Source: Tribonema minus | Lineage: Eukaryota; Sar; Xanthophyceae; Tribonematales; Tribonemataceae | NCBI GenBank assembly: GCA_017506865.1 | Contig: JAFCMP010000195.1 | Location: 21,249 to 85,248, forward strand | Reading direction: 5' to 3' | DNA: 64,000 nt | Part shown: piece by piece, positions 44,273-55,140 of the stretch | Layout of the letters: each line of letters begins with the position of its first letter | Position numbering within the stretch: position 1 is the first letter of the stretch | Position numbers and translations under genes: made by a program | Notes under the pieces: model-generated | What the model saw: the letters and a program-made list of their open reading frames with translations, nothing else | What the model was told of the DNA's origin: nothing | The model's database searches: none

Positions 44273-47200
44273 GGCAGCGGGCAGGTTGATAACGACGTCA
44301 TCAGCGTGGACGGCTCGGGGGACAACCTTGACGACGAGGATGATGACGATGACGACGATGATGATGAGGGGGATGCGATGGACAGTGGGGCGGGCGGAGG
44401 CGGCGCCGCTGCTGCTGCTGCTGCTGCCGGCAGCGGAGCTGGCGCTGCTGCTGCGGGCGCGGCGCGGCAGCAAGGCTGGGCACGCGGGACGGGCTATGGG
44501 TGAGCACTGCTTGTGCATGCATACTTGTAGTATTGCGCATTGGACTGAAGTGTGACAACCGGCTTGATGGATGCGCAGGCTCGCGAATACTTCTGTGCAC
44601 CGGGTATGATCTGGTCAGCGCTGCAGCGATGTGTTCTGAGTGCCGTTGGCACTGCTCTACAAGACGCAGGTGCGGCGTACGAACAAGGCACGAGGCACGC
44701 CTCTGCCCATACTGCGCGTTGAGGTGCAGCGGTTCTTTGGCAGCGGCATCTACGTGCACATGCGTTGCACACCCGTTTATGAGGCATGGGGCCGGCATCG
44801 GCGCTGTACTTTGTGACGGTGACGCTCCTGCGCCCCGGCCCCAAGTTGAAGACCTTTACTTCAACTTCAGCAGGTCACCCACGGTTTTCAGTTACGGTTG
44901 CATGCGGATGCGACGTCGTCAGTTGATGTTGATTGTGCGCCCCTGGTATGCGCATCGGCTCATGTCTGCGCGCACGCGCAACCCTGTCAAAGACGGCGTG
45001 CCAAAGTACCAACAGTCACTGTGGCAGCGGCGCCTCGCATGAGGGCGATGCCGTGGAGTGACAGGCAGCAGCGGCGGTGCTGCGGCGCGCACGCTATGAA
45101 GCAACTGCGACACTTTTCACTCCAGCATCACCAGCACTTCTTATCAGTGGCCAGAACTTCAAGTGGCTGTGGCAGCAAACTTGCACGCGGTGTATGTCTG
45201 GAGTACATGGTGTGTGTGTCGCTGTTGACAATTCATCAGCAGTGGCGCTTCCAAATGATGCCGCAGCTGCAGAGGCAGCAGCGCGCAGCCAGCGCACTGC
45301 AGGCACACCTTCACACTGGTGACTCGCCACTCACTGTAACTTCAAGAACCTCGTGCAGCTGCTGCTGCGACCATCACTGCTCTGCGCGCTGCTGCTGCTG
45401 CTGCTGCTCCTCGTTGTGCGGGATTGGCGAGCGCTGACACGCTGCTGTAACCCTACTTCTAATAAAAACCCTAACTCTGCCTAGTGATGGAAGGTCGCCA
45501 GCAGGGCGTCGCGGTTTGTATCAAAGGCCAGTGGGATGTTACTAAGAGCATGGCGCGGCGTCCCCCGCGTATACATACATGCACGTGGCCCAATTGCCGC
45601 AGCAGCGGCGACCACGGTCACTGGTGGAAGGCATTCAATTTGACGGCTGACCGCACCATGTCGCTTAGAGCTCTACGATCTTTTGATTCGCTTCCATACA
45701 TACTTACCCTGAGCGTGCTGATTGTCTTGTGTGTGCATGTTGACCTCCGCGGACGACACGCAGCAGGTCACGACCATCAAACAGCCCAGTATACGTACAC
45801 ACCTGTATACATCATACACAATAAACCTTGTCACCCAGAGCTCCAAGGTTTTTTTAATTCATGTCTATGTAACATACATACCCCATGCTGGTGCGCAGTG
45901 GCTCCACCACCAAGGGCGATGAGGCGCTGCGCGAGGCCCAAGCGCAAGGCATTCACTTTGACTGCTAATCACGCCTTGTCACCTACTTAGAGCTCTACGA
46001 TCTTTGATTCGTTTCCGTACCTACATACCCCACACCACGTGCGCAGCGGCTCAACCACCAAGGGCGACGAGGCGCTGCGCGAGGCCCAGGAAGCGCGCTG
46101 CCGCGAGGAGGATCAGGACCATCAAACAGCCCAGTAGACGTACACACCTATATACATTATACATAATAAACCTGTCACCTAGAGCGCTAATTTGAATTCG
46201 TTTCCATACATACGTACCCCCACTGTGTGCAGCGGCTCAACCACCAAGGGCGACGAGGCGCTGCGCGAGGCCCAGGAGGCGCGCTGCCGCGAGGAGGACC
46301 AGGGTGTGGGGGAGCTGTTCAAGGGGGTGGCCAAGTGCCTGCCGGACCTAACGCGGCCGCTGCCCAACTACATGCCGGCGCTGGTGGCGGCGGTGCGTGG
46401 GATGTGTGTTGTGCATGCGCGACTGCGCCTTGCGGTTTGCATATGCCGCACTGTGGCTGGACCATCGCGGCATGCATAGTGTTGAGGTTGGCGCGTTTGA
46501 GATGCGGCCACGCGTTTTGTGCCTGCCGGACCTAACGCGGCCTCTGCCCCACTGCATGCCGGCGCTGGTGGCGGCGGTGCGTGGGGATGGTGTCTCGTGC
46601 TTGCGCAGCGGGTGCGCTTTGCGGTTTGTGTGTGCGCCGTACTGTGCTGATTCGGAAATCGCGCGTACGTGGTATTGAAGGCGGCGTGTTTGAGATGTGG
46701 CCCATGCGTTTTGGTGGAGATTCCATTACACTGTAATTGTGACACCAATCAGCCACCAATCACATTGTGTAAGTTGAAGTAATTTTCAAATTCAGAATCA
46801 TCGCTGCAGACAATCACAATCCCTTCAGACACTGGATTGTTCACATTTTCGCAATTCAAGCCGCTCCCTGCGTTTGGAGCGCAGCTGAACCATGTCAAGC
46901 GGTCCTGATCATTCGAAGCTTACCACACTTGCAAAGCGCAGCTGCTGTGGGCATTGCACGTGTGCTATGGCACTTGAAGTATGCCGCCCGTCCGCCACGA
47001 GCTGAGTATCCCTGGTAGGCGATGTTGACATACTTCAACACGCACATGACCCCCTCCCCTCCCTCCCCCCCCCCCCCCCCCCCCCCGCAGGTCACCCAGT
47101 CCCACCTGGTGGACTTCATCCGCTCGCACCTGCAGAGCGGAGCGCTCCTGGACCTGTCGCTGCGCGAGGGCCTCTTCGGCCCTCTGTTGAGCCTCGTGCA

Positions 47201-50200
47201 GACCATGCTCGCGTACGACGCCTTCGCGCCGCTGCTGGACCACCGCCTCAAGCGCTTTGACCGCGACGAGATGGACGTGGACGCGGAGGTTGCGAGCGGC
47301 GCGTCCGTCGCCGTGCAGCTCGCGGGCCTCGACAAGCAGGTATGTATGGTGATGGCGCGTACATGCCCGCATGGTGCATCAAGGTCTGCAGCACGCATCG
47401 CATCTTGTACCGCGGCAGCCGCATTCAATGCCACCACATACCTGCGCGAGTATCCCCTCGTGTACATATACCTCTACTTTATGCACAAATTCAACTTGAA
47501 GTTCTGGCAGGTTGAACTTCCAGTGTTAAAAAGGTCGCGGTTAGCGCGTCCACGGCAGTGGGACGGCGTCGCACTGCCTTCCCACACCAGCCACGCACCG
47601 ACCTGCAGCCCACTTCAGCGCCCTTGACAGCTGCCCAAGCCCCACCGCTCACACGCACGCCACACTCCGCCTGCACACCCATCCTCCTCTGCGCAGGCCG
47701 AGCTGTACCTCGCAGTCGCGCGGAAGAGCGGCATTGTCACTTCGCCGCACGACGTCGCCGCAGACGCCGCCGCCGCGCGCGCCGCCGCCACCGCCGCCGC
47801 AGCCGCTACGCAGCCCGCCGCCTCCGCTGCTGCGGGCGCTGCTGCCGCTGGCGGTGGCGGCGGTGGCGCAGGCGGCGGCACTGGCGACGGCGGCGGCGGC
47901 GGCAGCAGCGCCGCGCCACAGCGGAAGGCCACCGCGACGGAGCAGGCGGCGGAGAAGGAGGCGCAGGACCGGCGCAGGGCGGCGGCGCTCGTGCAGCAGC
48001 TGCGCGACATCAACCGGGAGACGGCGGCGAACCTCACGCGCACGCGCGTCATCTGGGGCGTCAAGGCGCAGCGCGCGCCCATGGACGACAGGTGAGGCAG
48101 CGGCAGCAGCAGCGGCAGCAGCGCTCAGGCGAGGTGCGCAGCGGCGCGGCCTGGGGGTGATGAGGCGTGTATGCTGCCAGCGCCGGGCGGTGCAGCGGCG
48201 GCAAGCGTGCCGCGCGAGACGCTGAGCATTTTAAGAGAAGGCGATGAGGCAGCGCTCATCTGGGCACGTCTGAGCTTCGTAGGCTGGCGTGGGGGCAGCG
48301 TGACGCGTCGTGTGTGACATTTCGTACAGCTCGCGTGTGCATGTTCGTGTGAGCGTGCGGCGGGTCTCGTGCGATGGCTTCAGGGCCTTCGGTAGGAGAC
48401 GGTGACAGTCGCGGCGTGCTGGAGTTTTGATGCTGTTCGTCATCATGCACTTCAAGTTGACGTTGAGTACTGTTGTGGGCCTGGTGACGCTCCTGCGACA
48501 GCGCCTGTGCCACCGCGGCGCAGTGCGGCGCACTGCGGCGACGCACACAGTTGCTGATGCCGACGACAGCTCAGCAACGTGTGCGCTGGCAGTTGCACAC
48601 AACAAATATGGCACTATGAACTTGCAGTTGTGCACGCTAACTATTGATTGTGTCAATTGCAGCGCAGAGCGCGTCACGCGCCCTATGGCGACCGACGCCG
48701 CAGCGCAGTACAATAGCATGCTGTCAACAGCGCAGACACTGGAATGGCGCTATACGGCGAGTACATGACCTCAGGTCTGCTACAAATTATTATTGGACTG
48801 ATGGGATGTTATTGTCCTCATGGAAGTAAAAAAAGACAGGTGCTCTGATGTGCCATTGGCTGTTCATCGGTTGCACTGCGGTGTGCGCTGCGCGGCCAAT
48901 ACCTCCACGCCTGCGCCATATGGCAGTGGCAGCAATGAAGCGCACAGCAACGCCACGCAAACGCTGACAGGCAGGTCTGACCTGCTCTGCGCCATCGCTC
49001 ATATCCGCCTGTACACCCTGCTGTGAAGGTGCACAGGCTTAACATGTTGTACCATTGAAATGTGCTGCGCCTAATGCCATTCCCCACGTACGTCGCATTG
49101 CAGCAGCGACGACGAAGCTGGCGACGATGCTGACACCAGTTCTGCGGCCTCAGCGCCCGAGCCTGGCGCAGCTGCTGATGCGGCGACGGCAGCAGCGGCC
49201 GCTGCCGACGAAGCTGCCGGTGGCGGCGACGAAGTTCCAAGGGCACGCGCAGCATGTGAGCACTGTATGGCTGAGCACTAGACTATTCATGATATCAGTC
49301 CACTGCTGGCGTGGCTGAGCATAGGTGGCGCATGCTTTAGCTCATCTTACAGATGCAGATTGAGAGCGCCAAATCACTGCGCACTATTCATAGTATCAGT
49401 ACACTGCTGACCTGGCTGAGCGTAGAGGACGCGTGCTTTCAGCTGAGCTTACAGATGCAATGTGAGCACAGGCATTGTACAAGCATCAGAGCACAGGCAT
49501 TGTACAAGCATCAGAGCTGCATGCCTGACATATTTCGTAGGAGTGGCGCCCTTCAAGCGGAAGTAAAAAATTAACTACCAAAGTACTTACGTATGTATAC
49601 TTCAACATGACCACAGACGGGATGGACGCGCAGCGACTTCAACTTACTTTCTCAGCGCTACGCTACGTGCAGTCCCTGACTGTGCCTCGGCGCAATCACC
49701 GTCACCATGCATCAGCCCCCCCCCCCCCCCCCCCCCCCAAACAAACTTCTATAACCCCCCTGCCATGCTGTCAGCGAGTGAAGCAGTGACGACGACAAGT
49801 GACGACAGAACGACACCAACATATTCCTGGAAATTAACTGCGCACTGTCCCCCATTCATCAGTGCTCATTTCCCCACCCCCCCACCCACCCCACCCCCCC
49901 CAATGTCCACAAAACCCCTGACCAGGCAACCTCAACGTGGGCGAGGCGGCAGCGCTCAGCGACGAGGAGCGCAACCGCGTCTACGCCGCGGAGCTCGGGC
50001 CGCTGCGCCTTCAGCTGCTGCCGCTGCTGGAGAGGGGCGGACACCACTATGCGGGTACGGGGGGGCGCGCGGGGCGGACCGGGAACGCCAACGTGCGCGT
50101 CATGCAGGAAATCGGTGAGTTGAGTTGAGTGCAAATAGGGGTATGTAGGGCAAGGGTTAAGCACTGAGTTTGTGCTCTCAGGTGGCGCGTGGTGCATGCA

Positions 50201-53200
50201 TGATGTGGACATGATTTGAGCTTAGGGTTAGGGTTAGGGTTAAGTCAATGTTGGGCAGCGTACGCTGTGCCTGTAGCGTGCGCCAGCGCTGCTGAAATTG
50301 CCCGTGGCGTAGCAGATGACCCGTGCGTTAGCTGCGGACATTTGCTTTGATGCGAAGGACATCCCAGTACACTCCCAACGCGATGCGAGGCTGCGGTGTC
50401 ACTGCCGGTGTAAGCCAATGGCATGCGAGGAGCCATTGACATGTTGTCTATAGCTTGCGCTGCCGCTGTTGCTCTGCAGCGACCAGGCTGCGTCCAACGG
50501 CTTGCTCGTTTCCTAGGGCATACCTCTTGCTGCGCTGTGGGCTGTGCTTCCAGTCAGCCGCAGTGCTCTGAACACACATGCTGGTGGGCAATGTATTGGC
50601 CTGATCGTAGCCCATCGTTTGCGTCAGCCATTTGGGCCAATGGCTGTTGCGTACATACGTGCTCCTGTGTCCTTCACGATGTGGACTGCTATTAACATCA
50701 CTATTTTTCGCACTGGCATCCGATATGCCCAGCCACGATGCAGAGCTCGCTGCCAGTGGCACTCGACTCCAGCGTTTTCCTTGTGGTGGATGAGGAACGC
50801 AGCGATATCATGAGGGCCCTCATCACCGGTCCGCAAGACACCCCTTACCAGGCAAGCCGATGCATCTATTTAGCACTTGATTTGGCGATGTCGTTTGGAA
50901 GTGATCGTCAACACTCATTGAGACACTTTCAGGTTTGCAACAAGGTACACATGTAGATGGTGGGAAGGTTGGCGTCCCGCCTTGGCTTTCGCGCCCTCAA
51001 GCAAGTACTTCAAAGTACTTTTCAAAAAGTGAAGCACTACGTGTAAGGTCTCCTGTTTACGTACTCGACAAGCTTGAGGTCTAAGTAGCATTTTGTGTGC
51101 AAACTGTTTCCAGTGCTTCGCAGTGCACTGCAACGACTTTGTGCAAACTGTTTGCAGTGCTTTGCAGCGTGCACTGCAACCATGCACCGTCACGTACTCA
51201 ACTAGGCCGACCAGACCAGGAGAGTATCAGGCACTAATTTCAATCACGCCGCATGTCTTTCACCAGCTCGTGCCACATTTCCCGTGTCGACTTCTCGTGC
51301 AAGGTCAAAAACCAGAACGCAGCAGGCAAGCAGATGGCGGGTGCCGTGCTCACGAGTTTCGTACTACTAACGCACAGTGTATTTGCAGCCACACAGGCCT
51401 TCCTCCGTTCACACGCCAGCCAGTGTTCTCGGCGTAACTCAACTTCACCTGGAAGTTGAACTTCTTGAGAGACACTGGCAACGCGCTCACAGACGCTATT
51501 GAGTGCTGCCTGAGAGAGCTCCTGGGGCACTGCATCAAATAGGCCCGTTACTCTTGATCCAGTGTACGAGTGCTTAATTTCTGACAATGCTACATACTTC
51601 GCCGGTGGGCCTGATGTGAAAGCACATAACGACACACGCGCAGACACACTGCAATGACCTGGTAAAGCAGTTGAAGAGCTACGCTCACAGCACTGGCGAA
51701 AGACACGTTCATCTGTAGGCAACAAGCTGCTAACTCAGGGCAAGTTTCATTGCGTCAAGGACGACGTTTTCTTTGTTTGTTTGCGCAAAGGACACAAACC
51801 TCTGCAGACAAGTGCGACGGTTTGTGCAGCTTATGTGACGCATTAACACCCAGCAGCTAGGCATGTGCATCATGTGCTGCAGTCGATGACCGCAAACGCC
51901 CTCATCACTACGAAGATTTACTCGTCGACACTCGAAGTGCTCCTAAATGCGCTGCCCCTGCTGTATAGCGTGACGACTGTTGCACGCTGGCCAGCAAACT
52001 GCAAGTACGTCACCACTACAATATATAGCTGCGCAGCTGAGCCTCATACCTCTGTTTCTATTGCGCTGCTGCTCTGCAGGACGGCCTGTTCGAATTCGAT
52101 ATTCGCTTGCCCCAGAGGTACCCGGTGGTCGCTCCGGAGGTCCACTTCCTCACCACCGGCAACGGCTCCGTCCGGTTCAACCCCAACTTATACAATTCTG
52201 GTAATTTTCGTGCTATTTATTGCTATAAATAGTCCCAGTGACATGCTGGAAGTGTGGTATATCATCTGCGGCATGTGCGGCTTGTCACAGATGACCTCGG
52301 ACTCAAGTTTCAGTCACCTGTGACAGTACAGCATGCATGCTTTGTAATATGCGCTCTATTCTGCTATTACAAGGTCCAGTAGTATGCTGGAAGTGTGGTA
52401 AGTGTGGTACGTCATGCTTTGGTGTGTGCGGCTCTCAGTTGACCTGGGGCTCCTGTTTGAAGCACTCTTGACTTGACACGTGAGTGCCACTGTAGAGTGC
52501 CTGCCCTCGCCATCTTGTTCTTGATTAGAAGTACGTTGCTCATGCCGATGAGGTCGTGTGCACGTGAGGGGTCCTGTAGCTATAGCACTATTGTGAGTGT
52601 GGATCAGTTGCATCTAATTGAATGTGACATCGATTTCTGCATGCAGCTTGTCAGACTGCATGCTGTACCATCATGTTGATCCAACATGGGTGCAGTCATT
52701 TTGCATAATGAATGCTCATACACTTTACACCCATTGCACTTGCCTGCTTCTTCTCAGGCAAGGTCTGCCTGAGCCTGCTGGGTAAGTCATCACTTGCTCT
52801 GTTGACGTTTCGCTGCAGCATGAAAAGTCTTAGATCTAATCACCTGCAGTTTGCTGCCGCAGCCGTTGCGACTCGGATTTTGCGTGCTCAGCCTCCATCT
52901 GCTGACCGCCAACACCCTCAGGCTGTGCTTGTACTGCACAGTACCAACGAAGTGTCCGTATCGTGTGATAGGCATCTCAGGGTCTGAATAAGGCATGTCA
53001 CTGAGTGGTGTGAATATCTGCCATGTTGTGCAATTGACACGTAGGTTTAGAAACAGGTGGTTGTCAAGACAAAGCTGTCGCCGTAGACGTGTGCAGCATC
53101 GCCCATGGCAAGTGAAGGACACAAATGGCTTGCAGCTGCCATGCTGCCTTGTCCAATTCTACATCTACCAGCATCACCACAGAGTACTCATGCATGTGCA

Positions 53201-55140
53201 TGCGTGCATGCATCATGCTGTACGCAGCAAACACGCACCTGAATTGAATGCTGCTGTAGGTCTTTTCAGGTTTTAGGGTAGGTCAGGGTTAGGGCTAGCT
53301 CTCAAGCCGCGCCTCATCCCCAACGGTTTGACACCAGCTGTGCCCCTCCCCGCAGCATCGCGGCTCGCTGCGTGTTTGTGCACACCAGTTCTTGCGCCAT
53401 GAGCATGCTCAGCACGGTGCGAGTCGTTCACAGCGGTCTCATGTGTCGCCATGCATTGACTTGCTGTGCTTTTGGCGCGCTCCCATTGAACTAAGGCGTG
53501 ACAGTCCGCCCATGCGAACGGGCATATGCTGCTTGGAGATTTATACCATAAGGACGCTTACCCCTCCCCCCCCCCCCTCACAAGTATGATGATGTGCTCT
53601 CTTTCCGGTGTGAATGCTGCTGCAGGCACCTGGAGGGGGCCAGGCTGGGAGCCCAACAAGTCCACCCTGCTGCAGGTCTTTGTCTCCATCCAGTCCCTCA
53701 TTCTGGTCCCCGACCCGTGGTTCAACGAGCCGGGGTAAGTCGAGGTTGAGCAGCTCAGCAACGGCAGCAGCGCTTGGGGTGCACTGGGTCCGTCGCAAAT
53801 ACGCCGTTAGCTTGCACAAACCTGATTGCGTGCTGTTTGGTGTGATACCTGCTGCAGGCGTTTTGTGAGCAAGCAGCGTGCCATTGTGTCGATCACCAGA
53901 CTGTTCTGTGCTACAGGGCACTGAGCTCACACATGGCATGTGATTGTCTTGCAGCGATGGCTGTGCTGACGTACGAGAGCAGGGCGCAGGGCGAATGACC
54001 GCCGATGCCTGCCGACGCCTTGTATTGCTCGGCGCGTCCATGATGAAAACATGCAGCATTGTTGAAGTTGTGCGCCGCCACGGACGACTCTCTCTCTCTC
54101 TGCATGCAGAGAGCTAGAGTAACAACACCTTGCATATATCGGCTCTGAACACTGAAGCCCAACCTACTGCTCCATGCAGGTACGAGCACGACATGGGAAC
54201 GCCAAAGGGCGATGCGGAGTCTGAGAGCTACAATCAGACAATCCGCGCCGGCACGCTTCGGTTTGCCATCCTGGAACCGTTGCGCCGCTGCCTGGCCGAC
54301 AGGGACAACGATGGCGTGCTGACAGAGATCATGACTGCGCACCTCAGGCTGAAGCGCAATCAGGAACGGCGCTTTATGGGACGGTGCTATCGCTAGTGCA
54401 TCACACCGCAGTCTGTAGCGCACATGCATGTATTCTTGGTGTATGTAACTTCAAGTGTATTTCATGAAACTATAATGGACTAATGGTGTCTGTTGCAGTC
54501 GCGTGCTCCTGGGGGACATGATTTAGTGCCAAAGACTAAATGCGCACCTTGCGCGAATCGCAGCCGCTGTCTACATGCCTTGTGTCATAATAATGACCGC
54601 ACCGCCATGCGCTCAGTGTATTGTGTGATCTGTTGTTGCTGTCTTGAGCAGTATGATGACAGTGTTCAGCACCCAAGCAGTGCTGGTCCATGGATTCATG
54701 AGGTCCTCATGCAAAATCAAGCCAAGGCTTTTTTTTGCGCTCCATGCTGGCATACGTGGTATGCAAGACAAAGTGTGCTGCACAGTGAAGTAAGTGTAAC
54801 GGGCACGTCGGTGAGGGAAGGGGGAGGGGATACCTACATAAGGGAGCACATTGACTACATAAGCATTATCTGACGGCTGAGACACTTACAGTTCCCCCAT
54901 GCGCTGTCAGTACATTTGCTCCATGCAGAGTCGTGGCTGTTCTGATGAGATGGGCTTGCCTGCGCCTGAGACAGAAGGTTGCCTGTTCTAAAGTCTGCAT
55001 TGTCATGACTGTTGTGACTTCCCTCGTTGCAGATCATCGCCACTGCCAGGAAGTGGGCGGCAAAGGCTAACCGCACCTACACCATCAGTGTGAACGAGGT
55101 TGTCGCACAGATTGAGGAGGCCTTCACGCAGCTGGGCTGA
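43322..55140 (+). CDS. UBA + RING/IBR-like + BIRC6-type E2 ubiquitin-conjugating protein, about 12 exons
   Basis: Exons are 43322-44499, 46233-46392, 47091-47339, 47697-48091, 49104-49255, 49926-50114, 50733-50851, 52080-52200, 52758-52781, 53626-53734 and 54180 onward; all phases fit. Read to the stop at 54396 the protein has 970 residues. An exon at 55033-55140 ([12 protein letters not shown]...FTQLG) resembles the family's C-terminus, but no good donor joins it. Order of domains: acidic N-terminus, UBA ([20 protein letters not shown]), RING-like Cx2C...CxHx2Cx2C...CxCx2C, an IBR-like CPRC...[11 protein letters not shown]...HPCADH, a long Ala/Gly/Asp linker, helical repeats, then a UBC domain. 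The UBC domain reads [18 protein letters not shown] with the catalytic Cys, and [18 protein letters not shown], diagnostic of the BIRC6 branch. It should accept ubiquitin from E1 and may act as its own E3. Intron 7 has a GC donor (CAG|GCAAGC). An alternative in-frame ATG is at 43223. Confidence 0.82.
45594..45698 (-). repeat. Dispersed TAGAGCTCTA-core repeat in E2-gene intron 1
   Basis: Reverse-oriented: GCGACCACGGTCACTGGTGG, AAGGCATTCAATTTGACGGC, CTTAGAGCTCTACGATC and TTTTGATTCGCTTCCAT. It is the longest of the copies and aligns with both 34978-35047 and 19987-20072. Confidence 0.7.
45872..46303 (+). repeat. Three copies of the exon 2 acceptor region of the E2 gene
   Basis: The genuine acceptor (46231-46232) with TACGTACCCCC...GTGCAG, then CGGCTCAACCACCAAGGGCG, is preceded by copies at about 45872-45945 and 46021-46125. 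Both copies keep GCGCAG and the same phase, read [13 protein letters not shown], then stop (TAA near 45966-45968, TAG near 46134-46138). The first copy breaks off into the dispersed TAGAGCTCTA repeat at 45946. The second continues for the length of CREEDQ before diverging. Confidence 0.9.
45946..46020 (-). repeat. Dispersed TAGAGCTCTA-core repeat fused to a decoy exon copy
   Basis: AAGGCATTCACTTTGACTGC, CTTAGAGCTCTACGATC and TTTGATTCGTTTCC. It begins exactly where similarity to E2-gene exon 2 ends in the first decoy copy. A further fragment is at 46166-46207. Confidence 0.7.
46326..46714 (+). repeat. Tandem duplication of the exon 2 donor region of the E2 gene
   Basis: TGCCTGCCGGACCTAACGCGGC through ATGCCGGCGCTGGTGGCGGC and the donor GTGCGTGG, plus about 110 bp of intron ending GTTTGAGATG, occurs at 46333-46500 and again at 46517-46700. 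Only the first is contiguous with exon 2. The copy retains an identical donor. Confidence 0.88.
49281..49470 (+). repeat. Tandem duplication in E2-gene intron 5
   Basis: ACTATTCAT...ATATCAGTCCACTGCTG...GCTGAGC...TTACAGATGCA at about 49283-49362 recurs at about 49383-49460. It is followed by a 27-bp doublet around CAGGCATTGTACAAGCATCA at 49475-49530. It starts 25 bp after the exon 5 donor. Confidence 0.8.
50223..50243. repeat. Interstitial telomere-type TTAGGG repeat
   Basis: About three perfect TTAGGG units in intron 6 of the E2 gene. TTAGGG is the telomere repeat of many stramenopiles; a short internal run like this may mark a repaired break. Confidence 0.6.
52229..52460 (+). repeat. Tandem duplication in E2-gene intron 8
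   Basis: ATGCTGGAAGTGTGGTA...TGTGCGGCT...GATGACCT...GGACTC at about 52241-52315 is repeated in variant form at about 52385-52455 (TATGCTGGAAGTGTGGTAAG). It is located just past the exon 8 donor at 52201. Confidence 0.65.

Noticed and set aside
43414-44518. Long antisense open frames of 303 and 246 residues
   Set aside because: They lie opposite GC-rich exon 1 of the E2 gene and are made of Ala/Pro/Ser/Arg runs forced by its codon bias. No motif supports them.
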